The position numbers were made by a program, and so were the translations under genes. A stretch of 64,000 nt of DNA from Enteractinococcus fodinae (GTDB lineage: Bacteria > Actinomycetota > Actinomycetes > Actinomycetales > Micrococcaceae): positions 434,001 through 498,000 of the forward strand of contig NZ_JAVDYJ010000001.1 of NCBI RefSeq assembly GCF_031458395.1. The letters run 5' to 3'. Shown here in pieces: positions 43,494 through 52,152 of the stretch. Numbering within the stretch: position 1 is the first letter of the stretch; each line of letters begins with the position of its first letter. Below the pieces are notes generated by a model. It was not told the origin of the DNA. It searched no databases and saw nothing but the letters and a program-made list of their open reading frames with translations.

Positions 43494-44972
43494 TTAGTCG
43501 CCTTGCTCGGCGCGGTAAGCCTCGTATTTGGCTTTCCACTGACCCGTTGGTGGAAAGAGGCCATCTACGGCAGCGCCGTTTTTGACTTGTTCAAAGACCC
43601 ATGCGTCCTGTTTTTCTTGTTCGAAGGATTCTTCGATCACTTCAACCAGCAGCTCCGGTGGTACAACGACCACTCCGTCATCGTCACCAATGATGATGTC
43701 GTTAGGTTGCACCGTGGTGCCACCGCAGGCGATGGTGCCATCCATTTCCCAGGGGACGTGGCGACGGCCCAGCACAGCCGGGTGGAAGCCATTGGAATAC
43801 ACTGGGATGCCCACTTCGGCAACGGCCGCAGCGTCGCGGACCCCACCGTCGGTGATCACGGCCTTTGCGCCGCGAACCTTGGCCCGCATGGCCAATACGT
43901 CACCGAGAGTTCCGGTGCCTTTTTCGCCGCGTGCTTCCATGACAACAATGTCATCGGGTTGCACCGAGTCCATGGCCTGCTTCTGTTTATTAAACCCGCC
44001 CCCGTGCTTTTTGAATAGGTCTTCACGGTTTGGCACATATCGTAGGGTCTTCGCGAAACCGAGAATCTGCTGGCCTGGATGCATTGGTCGAGGACCGTCG
44101 ATCGTGCAGTTATTGATACCGCGTTTGCGCATGTTCGCCACGATGGTCGCCACCGCGGTCTGGGAGATTTTCTTGCGCAATTCATCGGTCAAGATCGCGC
44201 GCGGATCCGTCAGCCCTGCTTTTTCTTTCGAACCCCAGGCTTCCTCGCGCTGCACATCATCAACCTTTGGTCCGTGCCCATAATCGGCCATCGCAAATGA
44301 GGACTCTTGGACATGGGATACCAGACGCCCGGTCGTGGGCGCACCGTCAGCCTGCGGCGCGTCGACTTCCACCTCGACGACGTCGCCGGGCTGTGCCACC
44401 GATGAACCCGCAGGCGTGCCGGTCAAAATGACGTCGCCTTCCTCCAGTGTCATCAACTGGGACAGATCAGCGATCAGCTGTCCGAAGGGGAAGACCAGGT
44501 CCGCGGTGGTGTCGTCTTGGACGATCGCGCCATTAACCCAGGTACGAATACGCAGCTGGGTGGGGTCGATGCCCTCGGTACTGATGATCGCAGGGCCCAA
44601 TGGCGTGTAGTTGTCACCGGATTTATTTTTGACGTTGGAGCCCTTATCCGCATGCCGCAGATCGTAGAGCCCCCAGTCGTTGGCGGCGGTAACCCCTGAA
44701 ACGTAGGACCAGCCATCCTCGGGGGACACGCGACGAGCGTCTTTGCCGATGACCAGCGCGATTTCGCCTTCATACGCTAATAGTTCAGTGCCGGCTGGGC
44801 GCTCAATTGTCGCACCGGTTGGGGCGATAGATGACGTGGCTTTAAGAAAATAGCCGGGGAACTTGGGGCTGCGTCCGCGCTCTTTGATGCGGGACGGGAA
44901 GTTGAGATGCAGGGCAACGATTTTGCCCGGTCGGTTCTGCTTGACCGAAAAATCGTACGCACTCACGTTCAT
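43494..44972 (-). CDS. hpaG: HpaG-type FAH isomerase/decarboxylase fused to an RraA-like domain
   Basis: The 492-residue protein has two domains. Residues 1-245 are a fumarylacetoacetate-hydrolase-fold HpaG domain (YEGEIALVIGK around 67-77, LTGTPAGSS). This domain decarboxylates 5-oxopent-3-ene-1,2,5-tricarboxylate or isomerises its product. Residues from about 265 are an RraA/HMG-aldolase-like domain (MEARGEKGTGTLGDVLA, DGGVRDAAAVAEVGIPVYSNGF, IIGDDDGVVVVP). Relatives of the second domain are 4-hydroxy-4-methyl-2-oxoglutarate/oxaloacetate aldolases, so it might decarboxylate or clean up an oxo-acid. The ATG at 44972 has GGAGGT. First gene of the operon. Confidence 0.87.
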   Translation of the reverse strand: MNVSAYDFSVKQNRPGKIVALHLNFPSRIKERGRSPKFPGYFLKATSSIAPTGATIERPAGTELLAYEGEIALVIGKDARRVSPEDGWSYVSGVTAANDWGLYDLRHADKGSNVKNKSGDNYTPLGPAIISTEGIDPTQLRIRTWVNGAIVQDDTTADLVFPFGQLIADLSQLMTLEEGDVILTGTPAGSSVAQPGDVVEVEVDAPQADGAPTTGRLVSHVQESSFAMADYGHGPKVDDVQREEAWGSKEKAGLTDPRAILTDELRKKISQTAVATIVANMRKRGINNCTIDGPRPMHPGQQILGFAKTLRYVPNREDLFKKHGGGFNKQKQAMDSVQPDDIVVMEARGEKGTGTLGDVLAMRAKVRGAKAVITDGGVRDAAAVAEVGIPVYSNGFHPAVLGRRHVPWEMDGTIACGGTTVQPNDIIIGDDDGVVVVPPELLVEVIEESFEQEKQDAWVFEQVKNGAAVDGLFPPTGQWKAKYEAYRAEQGD

Positions 44973-45022
44973 CGAGACCGTACCTCCAAGGGTTGGGGAA
45001 GATCCAAAACTCTCTCAATTCA

Positions 45023-45035
45023 AATCGTATACGAT
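45023..45035. promoter_or_regulatory. Putative GntR operator at the hpaG operon
   Basis: ATCGTATACGAT (45024-45035) is a perfect 12-nt palindrome about 52 nt upstream of hpaG. The 12-mer AATCGTATACGA (45023-45034) recurs exactly before hpaH. Confidence 0.68.
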
Positions 45036-45223
45036 ATCGATGAATTCGGGAAGATCAAATATGAAAATCCAATTGCTGGCGACGCCACGTGCATGCGGGA
45101 GTCCCTGTTGCTTGAGTGATCAGATGACGACCCTGAGCTTCGTGAACGCTGAAACCACCTATTCGGCGGGGTCCCTAGGGGGAAGATCGTTGAGCAATAC
45201 GTCTTTGTAGCCGTTAAAGACAA

Positions 45224-45260
45224 AGCCGCCCTCGGGTGCGCTGGGCACCCGAGGGCGGCT
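45224..45260 (-). terminator. Terminator of the SDR gene
   Basis: A perfect 16-bp GC-rich stem (AGCCGCCCTCGGGTGC and its complement) with a 5-nt loop. On the minus strand it is followed by TTTGTCTTT, 41 nt after the SDR stop. Confidence 0.85.
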
Positions 45261-45301
45261 GAAGGTCAATGTGGCTTGATATCACCACAAGGATGGAGCG
45301 G

Positions 45302-46087
45302 TTAGTACATAGCGTGCTGGCCGCCATCAACCGGGATGACGGTACCGTTGATGAACCCAGCATCTTCAGACAGCAGGAAGCTTACGAGCCCGGCAACTTC
45401 TTCGGGCTTGCCGAAGCGTTTCATCGGGTTCGCGGACACGAACTGCTTGCCGGCTTCTTCCGGGTTGTCCGGATCGAGCTGCTTCAGGGAGTTCTCGACC
45501 ATTGCGGTCATAATGGCGCCGGGTGCGATCGCGTTGATGCGCACGCCCAGTTCGCCGTATTCACGGGCCGAGTTGCGGGTCAAACCGACTACCCCGTGTT
45601 TCGACGCAGCATAGCCGGACTGGTTCCCCACGCCGCGGATCCCGCCGACGGAGGCGGTGTTCACTACGGCTCCGTGGCCCTGTTTGTGCATCTGCTTGAG
45701 GACATATTGCATGCCGAGGAATACACCGTTGAGGTTCACGGCGATGACTTTAGAGAACTCGTCGAGGCCGAAGTCTTCGGTCAGGTTTTGTTTGCCTTCG
45801 ATCCCGGCGTTATTGAAGAAGCCATCGATCTTGCCGAAGGCGGATATCGTCGCGTCGACGTACTTCTTGACGTCGTCTTCCTTCGTGACATCAGCCGTGA
45901 CAAGCTCGGCCTTGATCTCACTGTTCGCCTGCTCGACCAGCTCCTTGGTCTCTTCTAGCCCCTCGGGGTTCATGTCCACGAGCACGAGGTTCGCGCCGTC
46001 AGACGCCAAGCGTTCGGCCACTGCTTGTCCAAGACCGGAACCGGCACCGGTAATAATGATGGCTTGATCTGCGAAACGTTGAGTCAT
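45302..46087 (-). CDS. SDR-family dehydrogenase
   Basis: A 261-residue classical short-chain dehydrogenase with TGAGSGLG near the N-terminus, NNAG, and the catalytic Ser with GYAASKHG (YxxxK). It resembles cyclic-ketone/levodione reductases and 3-oxoacyl reductases, and the LVDMN end of the second strand suggests NAD rather than NADP. It has its own terminator and lies upstream of the hpa operon without sharing its operator, so a role in that pathway is not established. The ATG at 46087 is used; the upstream opening is shorter than a domain. Confidence 0.85.
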   Translation of the reverse strand: MTQRFADQAIIITGAGSGLGQAVAERLASDGANLVLVDMNPEGLEETKELVEQANSEIKAELVTADVTKEDDVKKYVDATISAFGKIDGFFNNAGIEGKQNLTEDFGLDEFSKVIAVNLNGVFLGMQYVLKQMHKQGHGAVVNTASVGGIRGVGNQSGYAASKHGVVGLTRNSAREYGELGVRINAIAPGAIMTAMVENSLKQLDPDNPEEAGKQFVSANPMKRFGKPEEVAGLVSFLLSEDAGFINGTVIPVDGGQHAMY

Positions 46088-46275
46088 GCGTATCTCACTC
46101 CTGTCTTTGATGTCGCGCGCATATCGAAGCGCGCTTTCTGCCTCATCACCCACAACCGAAGATAGTTCAAATTTGTTCCATTATTTGGCCTGCGGCTTGA
46201 CACAGTGGGCTGTGTCACGTTGGGATTGTCAGGGAACGTGGGTCCGCCACGCCACTCCACCAAGGAGCGCATCAT

Positions 46276-47919
46276 ATGTTTCCTGAAACCACGCACGCGG
46301 TGCAAAACCAGGCCGAACCGCGCGTCAATATCAATGAGTTCCGCACCAATACCCCATTAGTGGAGGCCGTTGCCGCATACGTTCCGGACGCCGCGACAAC
46401 GACACTCGATGAGATCGGGGCTCATGTGGGCGCCGAAACCTTCCAGGGTGCGGCCGAGACGGTCAATATTCACACCCCGGTATTACACACCCATGATCGC
46501 TGGGGCCGTCGGATCGACGACGTCGAATTTCATCCGGCCTATCACGACATCATGCGTGAGTCACTGAGTTATGGCACCCATAGTTTCGGCTGGACGCACG
46601 CCGGTGGCAGCGCCGAACGTGCTGCACGGTTTTCGCTATTTGCCCAGATCGAACCCGGGCATGCGTGTCCGGTGTCGATGACCCACGCAGCCGTTCCTGC
46701 TTTGATGGGCACCGAACTCGAAGACTTCTGGGTGCCGAAACTGACCAGTACGGTATATGATCCCCGGCTCATTGATCCGGCCGAGAAACAAGCCGCGACC
46801 TTTGGTATGGCCATGACGGAGAAACAGGGCGGCTCTGATGTGCGGGCCAATACAACGGTCGCCACCCCGGATGGGGATCATTACCTGCTCACCGGGCATA
46901 AGTGGTTTTGTTCGGCACCGCAATCCGATGCGTTTCTTGTTCTGGCGCACCTACCTGAGGGACTGAGCTGCTTCCTGGTTCCCCGGGTGCTCCCCGGTGG
47001 TGACCGGAACCCCTTTTTCATTCAACGACTGAAGAATAAGCTCGGGAACAAGTCCAATGCTTCGTCGGAAATCGAACTGCACGGCACCCACGGTTGGCTC
47101 GTCGGTGAGCCCGGCGGCGGAGTCCGAGCCATCATTGAGATGGTGGCCCGCACTCGCTTGGACTGTGTCATTGGCTCAACGGCTGGGATGCGTCAGGCCG
47201 TCGCCGAAGCTTCTTGGCATGCCAGCGGGCGAGCAGCGTTCGGTAATACCCTCATCGACCAGCCGCTTATGCGTTCGGTGCTCGCCGATCTGCAATTAGA
47301 GGCAGAAGCGGCCACCTGGACGATGATGCACCTGGCCGCTGCGCACGACGATGACTCCGCCGATGGTCAAGCCTTCCGTCGGATTGCCACCGCCATTGCA
47401 AAATACTGGATCTGCAAGCGCGGACCAGCCCACGCCTACGAGGCACTTGAGTGTCTTGGTGGTAACGGATACACCGAAGACTTCCCGTTGGCCCGGCGTT
47501 ACCGGGAACAACCGGTGCTGGCCATCTGGGAAGGTTCCGGCAATGTGATTGTGCTCGACGTCTTACGTGCGATGGGCCGCGAACCGCACAGCGTCACAGC
47601 TCTCACCACTTTTCTTGAAGGGGCACTGGGGGTGCACGCGAACTACGATGCTCGATACGAAGCCCTGAAACCCAGGGTGCAAGACACTATGAAAACCCTC
47701 GCATCCCACGATGCATCGGCAGTGGCCGCCCTGCAGCGAGCAGGACGGGTACTGGTGGAAGACCTAGCGGTCATGCTCCAAGCGGCGATACTGATTCACC
47801 ACGCACCAACCGAGATCGCAGAGTCGTTCGCACGTGCCCGCTTGGGCGGGGATCGAGGGATGCAGTACGGTGCGCTGCCAGACGGCGTGGCGATCGATGC
47901 GTTGATCGAGCGCGCCTAA
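46276..47919 (+). CDS. aidB: AidB-like acyl-CoA dehydrogenase family protein
   Basis: A 547-residue protein of the AidB branch of the acyl-CoA dehydrogenases, which in E. coli is induced by alkylation damage, binds DNA and holds FAD. It has the branch hallmark MTEKQGGSDVR, followed by LTGHKWFCSAPQSDAFLVLA, and WEGSGNVIVLD, where the Glu sits at the dehydrogenase base position. The ATG at 46276 has AAGGAG 8 nt upstream. The AlkD-like gene in the window is 8 kb away, so no alkylation operon is visible. A conventional acyl-CoA dehydrogenase function cannot be excluded. Confidence 0.88.
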   Translation: MFPETTHAVQNQAEPRVNINEFRTNTPLVEAVAAYVPDAATTTLDEIGAHVGAETFQGAAETVNIHTPVLHTHDRWGRRIDDVEFHPAYHDIMRESLSYGTHSFGWTHAGGSAERAARFSLFAQIEPGHACPVSMTHAAVPALMGTELEDFWVPKLTSTVYDPRLIDPAEKQAATFGMAMTEKQGGSDVRANTTVATPDGDHYLLTGHKWFCSAPQSDAFLVLAHLPEGLSCFLVPRVLPGGDRNPFFIQRLKNKLGNKSNASSEIELHGTHGWLVGEPGGGVRAIIEMVARTRLDCVIGSTAGMRQAVAEASWHASGRAAFGNTLIDQPLMRSVLADLQLEAEAATWTMMHLAAAHDDDSADGQAFRRIATAIAKYWICKRGPAHAYEALECLGGNGYTEDFPLARRYREQPVLAIWEGSGNVIVLDVLRAMGREPHSVTALTTFLEGALGVHANYDARYEALKPRVQDTMKTLASHDASAVAALQRAGRVLVEDLAVMLQAAILIHHAPTEIAESFARARLGGDRGMQYGALPDGVAIDALIERA

Positions 47920-48221
47920 TAGGGCTTGGGCAGGTTCGAGTCCTGTTCTCCAAGCTCTTGTGCCGGTAGACCTGGCACCTCAACTGAGGGGGTCGGCAGG
48001 CTCGTGGTGTCCCCACCTGCTGCGCCCAACTGGATGGGCGCCGTAGAACCGGGGGAGGGGGACGTAGGATCAAGCGTCGGTCTCGGCAAAGCGACGTCTT
48101 CGGAAGGTTCCGCGAGATGAGGAGAAGGTAACGGGATGGGTGCTTCGTCATGCTCGACGCGTGCACTGACACCGCGCTCGTCACTGACTTCAATGCGGAT
48201 ATTTATGGAGGGTATAGACAT
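47916..48221 (-). CDS. Small Pro/Ser-rich protein downstream of the M4 protease
   Basis: A 101-residue protein. The first 25 residues look like one or two beta strands (INIRIEVSDERGVSARVEH); the rest is Pro-, Ser- and Thr-rich and probably unfolded, ending SNLPKPY. The ATG at 48221 has TAGGAG and a second GAGGA upstream, so it is very likely translated. I recognise no family. Its place, 61 nt behind the protease and on the same strand as the emfourin-like gene, suggests a link to that protease. Confidence 0.6.
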   Translation of the reverse strand: MSIPSINIRIEVSDERGVSARVEHDEAPIPLPSPHLAEPSEDVALPRPTLDPTSPSPGSTAPIQLGAAGGDTTSLPTPSVEVPGLPAQELGEQDSNLPKPY

Positions 48222-48282
48222 TCCTCGCTCCTACCTCAACGTTTCGAAAACTCGTGGCAGCCATAGCTGAACCTCGACAGGG

Positions 48283-49566
48283 TCACACTGCATAAGCCTC
48301 ATGGATGAAGGACTTATCGGCATAGATGTGTACCTTGCGACTGGCCGCCAGGGCATGGGTGAACAGCATAAACATATTGGTGACCCCGTCTGCGCTGAGG
48401 GGTTGAATCCTGCGCCATCCAACATCTTGAATAAAAACCCACGCGTTCTGCGAATGTGCGGTGGTATAGGTCGATAACACATCTTTGTTGTAGTGCCACG
48501 CCAGCACGTTTTCGATTTCAAGCCCGACGTCACGCCACGCCTCAATGACGACGTCCCGTACGCTTTCGCCAAATAATGTGTTGGCATTGTCAGCGGTCAG
48601 GGTCGCGAATTCCATGAAGGATGCCGTGCTGCTGAGCCGAGAGTCGGTTAAGGTCTGGTACCAGATCTTTCCCGCGCGCTCCCACGAGTGCCCACCCAAT
48701 GCCAGCGCTGCGAGGTAGAAGGCCTTATTCGGAATGCCCGAATTGATGTGGACGCCGCCATAATCGGCGGTTGTCTCGACGAATTTATCCATGTGATCCG
48801 GTTGTGGATCTTTCCCGAGTTTCGGGTCGTCATACGCGGTCCCGGGGGCTTTCATCGAACGTAAAGCGACACCATTGATCCCGCTGGTCAGTAACCCAGC
48901 TCCGATGAGCCAGTCGGCCTGCTCGGAAGTTTGCCCCAGCATCCGTTGTTTGACCATTGCCCCGATGCAGTCTGCGATCGACTCGTTAAGTGCTCCCGAC
49001 TGGTTCCGGTATTCCAGCCCGGCCGTTGAGCCAATCACCCCGTGGGCGAGTTCGTGACCTTCGACGTCCGGGGCGATCGTAAAGCGATTGAAGATCACGC
49101 CGTCACCGCCGCCAAACACCATTTGGGTGCCGTCCCAAAAGGCGTTGTTATATTGTTCGCCGTAATGCACGGTGGCGTTGAGGTCCATGCCGTTATCGTC
49201 GATGGAATTTCGTCCAAACTCTTCCCAGAACAAATCGAAGGTCCCACCCAGCCCGTCGTAGGCTTCATCAACTGCCGCATCCCCGGTGGCGGGATCGCCC
49301 TCGCCACGTTGCAAGGTACCGGGGAGCTCGGTGCCGTTATTGGCGCTCGAAACTCGTCGATTTTTCGGCGGGGCAGCTGTACCTTCCTCAACATGTCTGT
49401 TTGCCGCAGCGTTGGCGACCTCCCGAGCGATGCGAACACTCGAGTCAACGAGCAAGGTGGCTGCCGCAGCCTGCTGTTCCTCGCGCGTACCGTTTTGGAC
49501 AATCGATTCAAGAATAAAGGGCGGAACGAATGAGCATACGCGAGCTTCGTGAGGGTGGGTTCGCAT
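48283..49566 (-). CDS. M4 family metallopeptidase, protealysin-like
   Basis: A 427-residue thermolysin-family zinc protease: HELAH at 171-175 (Zn ligands His171 and His175, catalytic Glu172), NESIAD with the third ligand Glu195, and YGGVHINSGIPNKAF with the transition-state His. The propeptide is short, with the PPL-type motif VPPFILESI (14-22), and there is no signal peptide, both typical of protealysins. Beyond the catalytic domain (ends near 345) is an extra beta-rich C-terminal part of about 75 residues (HSQNAWVFIQDVGWRRI...). The ATG at 49566 has GAAGGAGA upstream. An emfourin-like inhibitor gene lies 52 nt upstream in the same operon. Confidence 0.92.
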   Translation of the reverse strand: MRTHPHEARVCSFVPPFILESIVQNGTREEQQAAAATLLVDSSVRIAREVANAAANRHVEEGTAAPPKNRRVSSANNGTELPGTLQRGEGDPATGDAAVDEAYDGLGGTFDLFWEEFGRNSIDDNGMDLNATVHYGEQYNNAFWDGTQMVFGGGDGVIFNRFTIAPDVEGHELAHGVIGSTAGLEYRNQSGALNESIADCIGAMVKQRMLGQTSEQADWLIGAGLLTSGINGVALRSMKAPGTAYDDPKLGKDPQPDHMDKFVETTADYGGVHINSGIPNKAFYLAALALGGHSWERAGKIWYQTLTDSRLSSTASFMEFATLTADNANTLFGESVRDVVIEAWRDVGLEIENVLAWHYNKDVLSTYTTAHSQNAWVFIQDVGWRRIQPLSADGVTNMFMLFTHALAASRKVHIYADKSFIHEAYAV

Positions 49567-49618
49567 CGGACTCTCCTTCAACGTAGGTGGGTGATCTCAG
49601 CTGAGAGCCTGGAGGAGC

Positions 49619-49921
49619 CTACGGGGTGCTCCGAAGAATGTTAATAAGACGAGAAATCTCACCTTGCGGCACGGGATCAGATACTTCTACGGAATGCACG
49701 TACGTGCCGTCTTTGACCGTGAGCCGATACGTGAAGTGATCGGCTGCCCCGGGTTTCGTCTGGCTCAACTGGGTGGGAAGGCTAAAGAATCGGACCTCGT
49801 GGATGAGTTGTTCGATTTCGTCGCCACGCTCAGGTTCGCATTCCTGGGTGTCAATCGTCTGGGCCTGATTCAAAGCTGGAGCGGCAAAGAATCCGCCGCT
49901 GACTTCAAGCGAAACTAGCAT
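49619..49921 (-). CDS. Emfourin-like protealysin inhibitor
   Basis: The 100-residue protein begins LVSLEVSGGFFAAPAL and continues with RFFSLPTQLSQTKPGAADHFTYRLTVKDG, a pattern matching emfourin, the small cytoplasmic inhibitor whose gene usually neighbours protealysin-like M4 proteases. It lies directly upstream of such a protease on the same strand. It would keep the signal-less protease inactive in the producing cell. The call rests on sequence pattern recognised by eye and on context. Confidence 0.78.
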   Translation of the reverse strand: MLVSLEVSGGFFAAPALNQAQTIDTQECEPERGDEIEQLIHEVRFFSLPTQLSQTKPGAADHFTYRLTVKDGTYVHSVEVSDPVPQGEISRLINILRSTP

Positions 49922-50014
49922 GTGCGCAGGCTCCTACCCTCGAGGCTTGTGGCATCAGGATACTCCCGGGCCACCGGAGGGTCAACGAACCGGCAGTGCC
50001 TCAAGAAAGCTGCG

Positions 50015-51307
50015 CTAAAGCCGAGCATAGGCTTCGATGTCTTCGTGGAAAGCATCGATGTCGAGCCGCGAAACCGTGGCGCGAGTCAGTGCTAATGCCG
50101 CGAGGTAACTGTCGGTCGTCAACTCCTGCTCCGGACGTGGGGAACCGTTGCCACTCAGCGCACGAGCGAGGGCATCTTGGGACGCTCGTCGTGCCGCATA
50201 CTCCACATCAGCAGGCGTCATCCCCTCGCTGGCCTCGGCCAGGATGTGAAAATCAATCTGTCCTGCCACCGAGTCCGGCACATAGCGGCCCCAGATAGCG
50301 ATGCGCGCCTCAGTGTCCGGCAGCCCAATCGGGATCACGTAATCGAAGCGGCCGTGCCGGAGAAACGCCGAGTCCAGAGCGCGGATGAAGTTGGTCGCAC
50401 AGATCAGCAACAACCCGTCCCGATCGCGGAACTCGGCGACCTGCTTGAGCAATTCATTGGTCACTCCCTGGGTGGGAGAGGGCGGGTCACCGCGGCGCTG
50501 AGATGCGACCTCTTCGACCTCGTCAATGAATACGACAGCGTGCTCAAGTTCTGCAATCGCCTCGAAGGAGGTGCGGAAAGCATTGGGTAAACCGCCGGGT
50601 GCGCTCGCGAGCCGGGAGGGGAATAACTCAACAAAGGGCCAACCCAAGCGTGACGCCACGGCTTTAGCGAACGTGGTCTTGCCGGTGCCGGGCGGACCAA
50701 AAAGCATAACCGCACGGGGCGGCATGACCCCGAACTGATCGGCAAGATCTGGCTCACCTAACGGGGTGATGAGGCGCTCTTCGAGCATGGTCTTTTCTTG
50801 CTGCATCCCACTGACGCGATCCCACAGCCGACGCGGTAGGATCCTGCCCCCGAGTTCTCGAAGTTTATCCAGTTCCCGACGCTGTACCGGCATGCCGCGT
50901 TCCAGATAACGCAGCGGATTGTGCACCTCAAACCCGTTGTCTGTCAGGGCACCCGCCGCGTCATCCTCTAGGGAGGTCAGGATCGACAGCTTGGAGAGAC
51001 CCAGCGGGGCGATGCGGCGTTCGAGTGCATCCAAGAGCCGCCCGCCAAGTTCAGAGCCGGCGTTCTCGGCTAAGCCGAAAAATACGATCCAGCCTTGGGC
51101 GTGGGCTGCGCGTCCCACGACTGCCCCGATGACTTCGTCGTGTTGGGTGGCCACGAGCGCGTAATCCGCCTGGCACGACGCGATGACTTCAGGCAGCGAA
51201 TACACCGGGGGTGTACCCCGGTTATACGAGCGCTCCCAGAGGCGGACGATCGCATCAAGATCATCGTCGTGAAAATCCCGAACGTGGGCCCGATTCATGA
51301 AGGGCAC
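50015..51307 (-). CDS. GNAT acetyltransferase domain fused to AAA+ ATPase
   Basis: The 430-residue protein has an N-terminal GNAT-like domain (about 6-140; VIGAVVGRAAHAQGWIVFF and GLAENAGSELGGRLLDALE resemble the acetyl-CoA-binding core). A classical AAA+ module follows, with Walker A GPPGTGKT (204-211), Walker B VVFIDEVEEV (258-267) and a second-region motif ending FLRHGRFDYVIPIGLPD. The AAA part resembles the SpoVK/FtsH/CDC48 type. The start is GTG 51307 with AGGTGA upstream; ATG 51298 is possible. No client or partner gene is adjacent. The role is unknown; a remodelling ATPase with an acetyltransferase or acyl-CoA sensor head is inference. Confidence 0.83.
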   Translation of the reverse strand: MPFMNRAHVRDFHDDDLDAIVRLWERSYNRGTPPVYSLPEVIASCQADYALVATQHDEVIGAVVGRAAHAQGWIVFFGLAENAGSELGGRLLDALERRIAPLGLSKLSILTSLEDDAAGALTDNGFEVHNPLRYLERGMPVQRRELDKLRELGGRILPRRLWDRVSGMQQEKTMLEERLITPLGEPDLADQFGVMPPRAVMLFGPPGTGKTTFAKAVASRLGWPFVELFPSRLASAPGGLPNAFRTSFEAIAELEHAVVFIDEVEEVASQRRGDPPSPTQGVTNELLKQVAEFRDRDGLLLICATNFIRALDSAFLRHGRFDYVIPIGLPDTEARIAIWGRYVPDSVAGQIDFHILAEASEGMTPADVEYAARRASQDALARALSGNGSPRPEQELTTDSYLAALALTRATVSRLDIDAFHEDIEAYARL

Positions 51308-51377
51308 TGTATCACCTAGGTCACACCGGGTCTATATACTTTCAGCGCGCGAGTATTGATGCGGTGGTCCGCTGAAG

Positions 51378-51992
51378 CTACTCGTCGTCGGCGAGGGGCT
51401 CGGTATCAAATGGTTCCAGCCCCAAGACGTCGTTGAGTTCGGTGCCTTCGACGAGGACGCTGACGTCGTCGACCCCTGCGGCGGCGGCCGCTGTGCCATA
51501 CAGTTGCGCTTGGACGCGATAGGCCTCGCAGTCGCTGCGAACCACGACATCGCCGGTCAGCTCAACGTCGACGGTGGTGCGGCCAACTTCTACGGAGGAT
51601 AACTCAAGAGTTTCGGAGAGGGTCAGTGAGTTCGTCACCGACGGGGAGCCGTGATAATACTGCGAATCGTTGAGTAAGAATTCCACCGCGGCAGCCACGT
51701 GATCTTCTCGGGTGTCGGTTTCGATGGGCACCGTGTCGATGGTGACGAGCGTGTCGGAACAGCCAAATTCGATGCCGTCGACGCCGTCAGGGAAATGCGT
51801 GCCCGATTCGGCAACCATATTGACCTGCAACGGTTGAAAAGCATCATTGGGGTCAGGCGGTGCTGACGGGTCGGTCTCGGTGGTCTCAGTATCCGTGGTC
51901 CCATTGGCGGTGCTGTCAGCATCGGTTCCACATCCTGCGAGCAGTGCGGTACACACGACGGCAAGCGCTGGCAGGGTGGGAAAGGTTCTCAA
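51378..51992 (-). CDS. Putative lipoprotein with GerMN-like domain
   Basis: The 204-residue exported protein has a signal peptide ending LLAGC (lipobox, Cys21), then a Thr/Asp/Glu-rich linker. The folded region contains repeated LSETLELSSVEVGRTTVDVEL-type strands similar to the GerMN/sporulation-lipoprotein domain seen in actinobacterial LpqB-like proteins. I chose TTG 51992 with TAGGAGAA upstream; GTG 52022 would give 10 more residues without a ribosome site. No two-component partner is present. Function unknown. Confidence 0.65.
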   Translation of the reverse strand: MRTFPTLPALAVVCTALLAGCGTDADSTANGTTDTETTETDPSAPPDPNDAFQPLQVNMVAESGTHFPDGVDGIEFGCSDTLVTIDTVPIETDTREDHVAAAVEFLLNDSQYYHGSPSVTNSLTLSETLELSSVEVGRTTVDVELTGDVVVRSDCEAYRVQAQLYGTAAAAAGVDDVSVLVEGTELNDVLGLEPFDTEPLADDE

Positions 51993-52152
51993 GCTGGTTC
52001 TCCTACGTCCCGCAACGGGCACGGAAATGGTGTATCAGAAGCGATTGTAGCGCGGATTGTTCGCCGATCCGGTTAAACATTCGGCCCAAGCGGTCGGGTA
52101 GCTTAGAATAAATAGTTCAGATTTGTTTTGACTTTGAGGTTTCCACATACCG

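Larger units (their letters stand above)
44973..45301. other. Intergenic region upstream of the hpaG operon
   Basis: No gene is seen in these 329 bp. The region holds the hpa operator (45023-45035) and, at its far end, the terminator hairpin of the SDR gene (45224-45260). The hpaG promoter must overlap or flank the operator. Confidence 0.5.
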
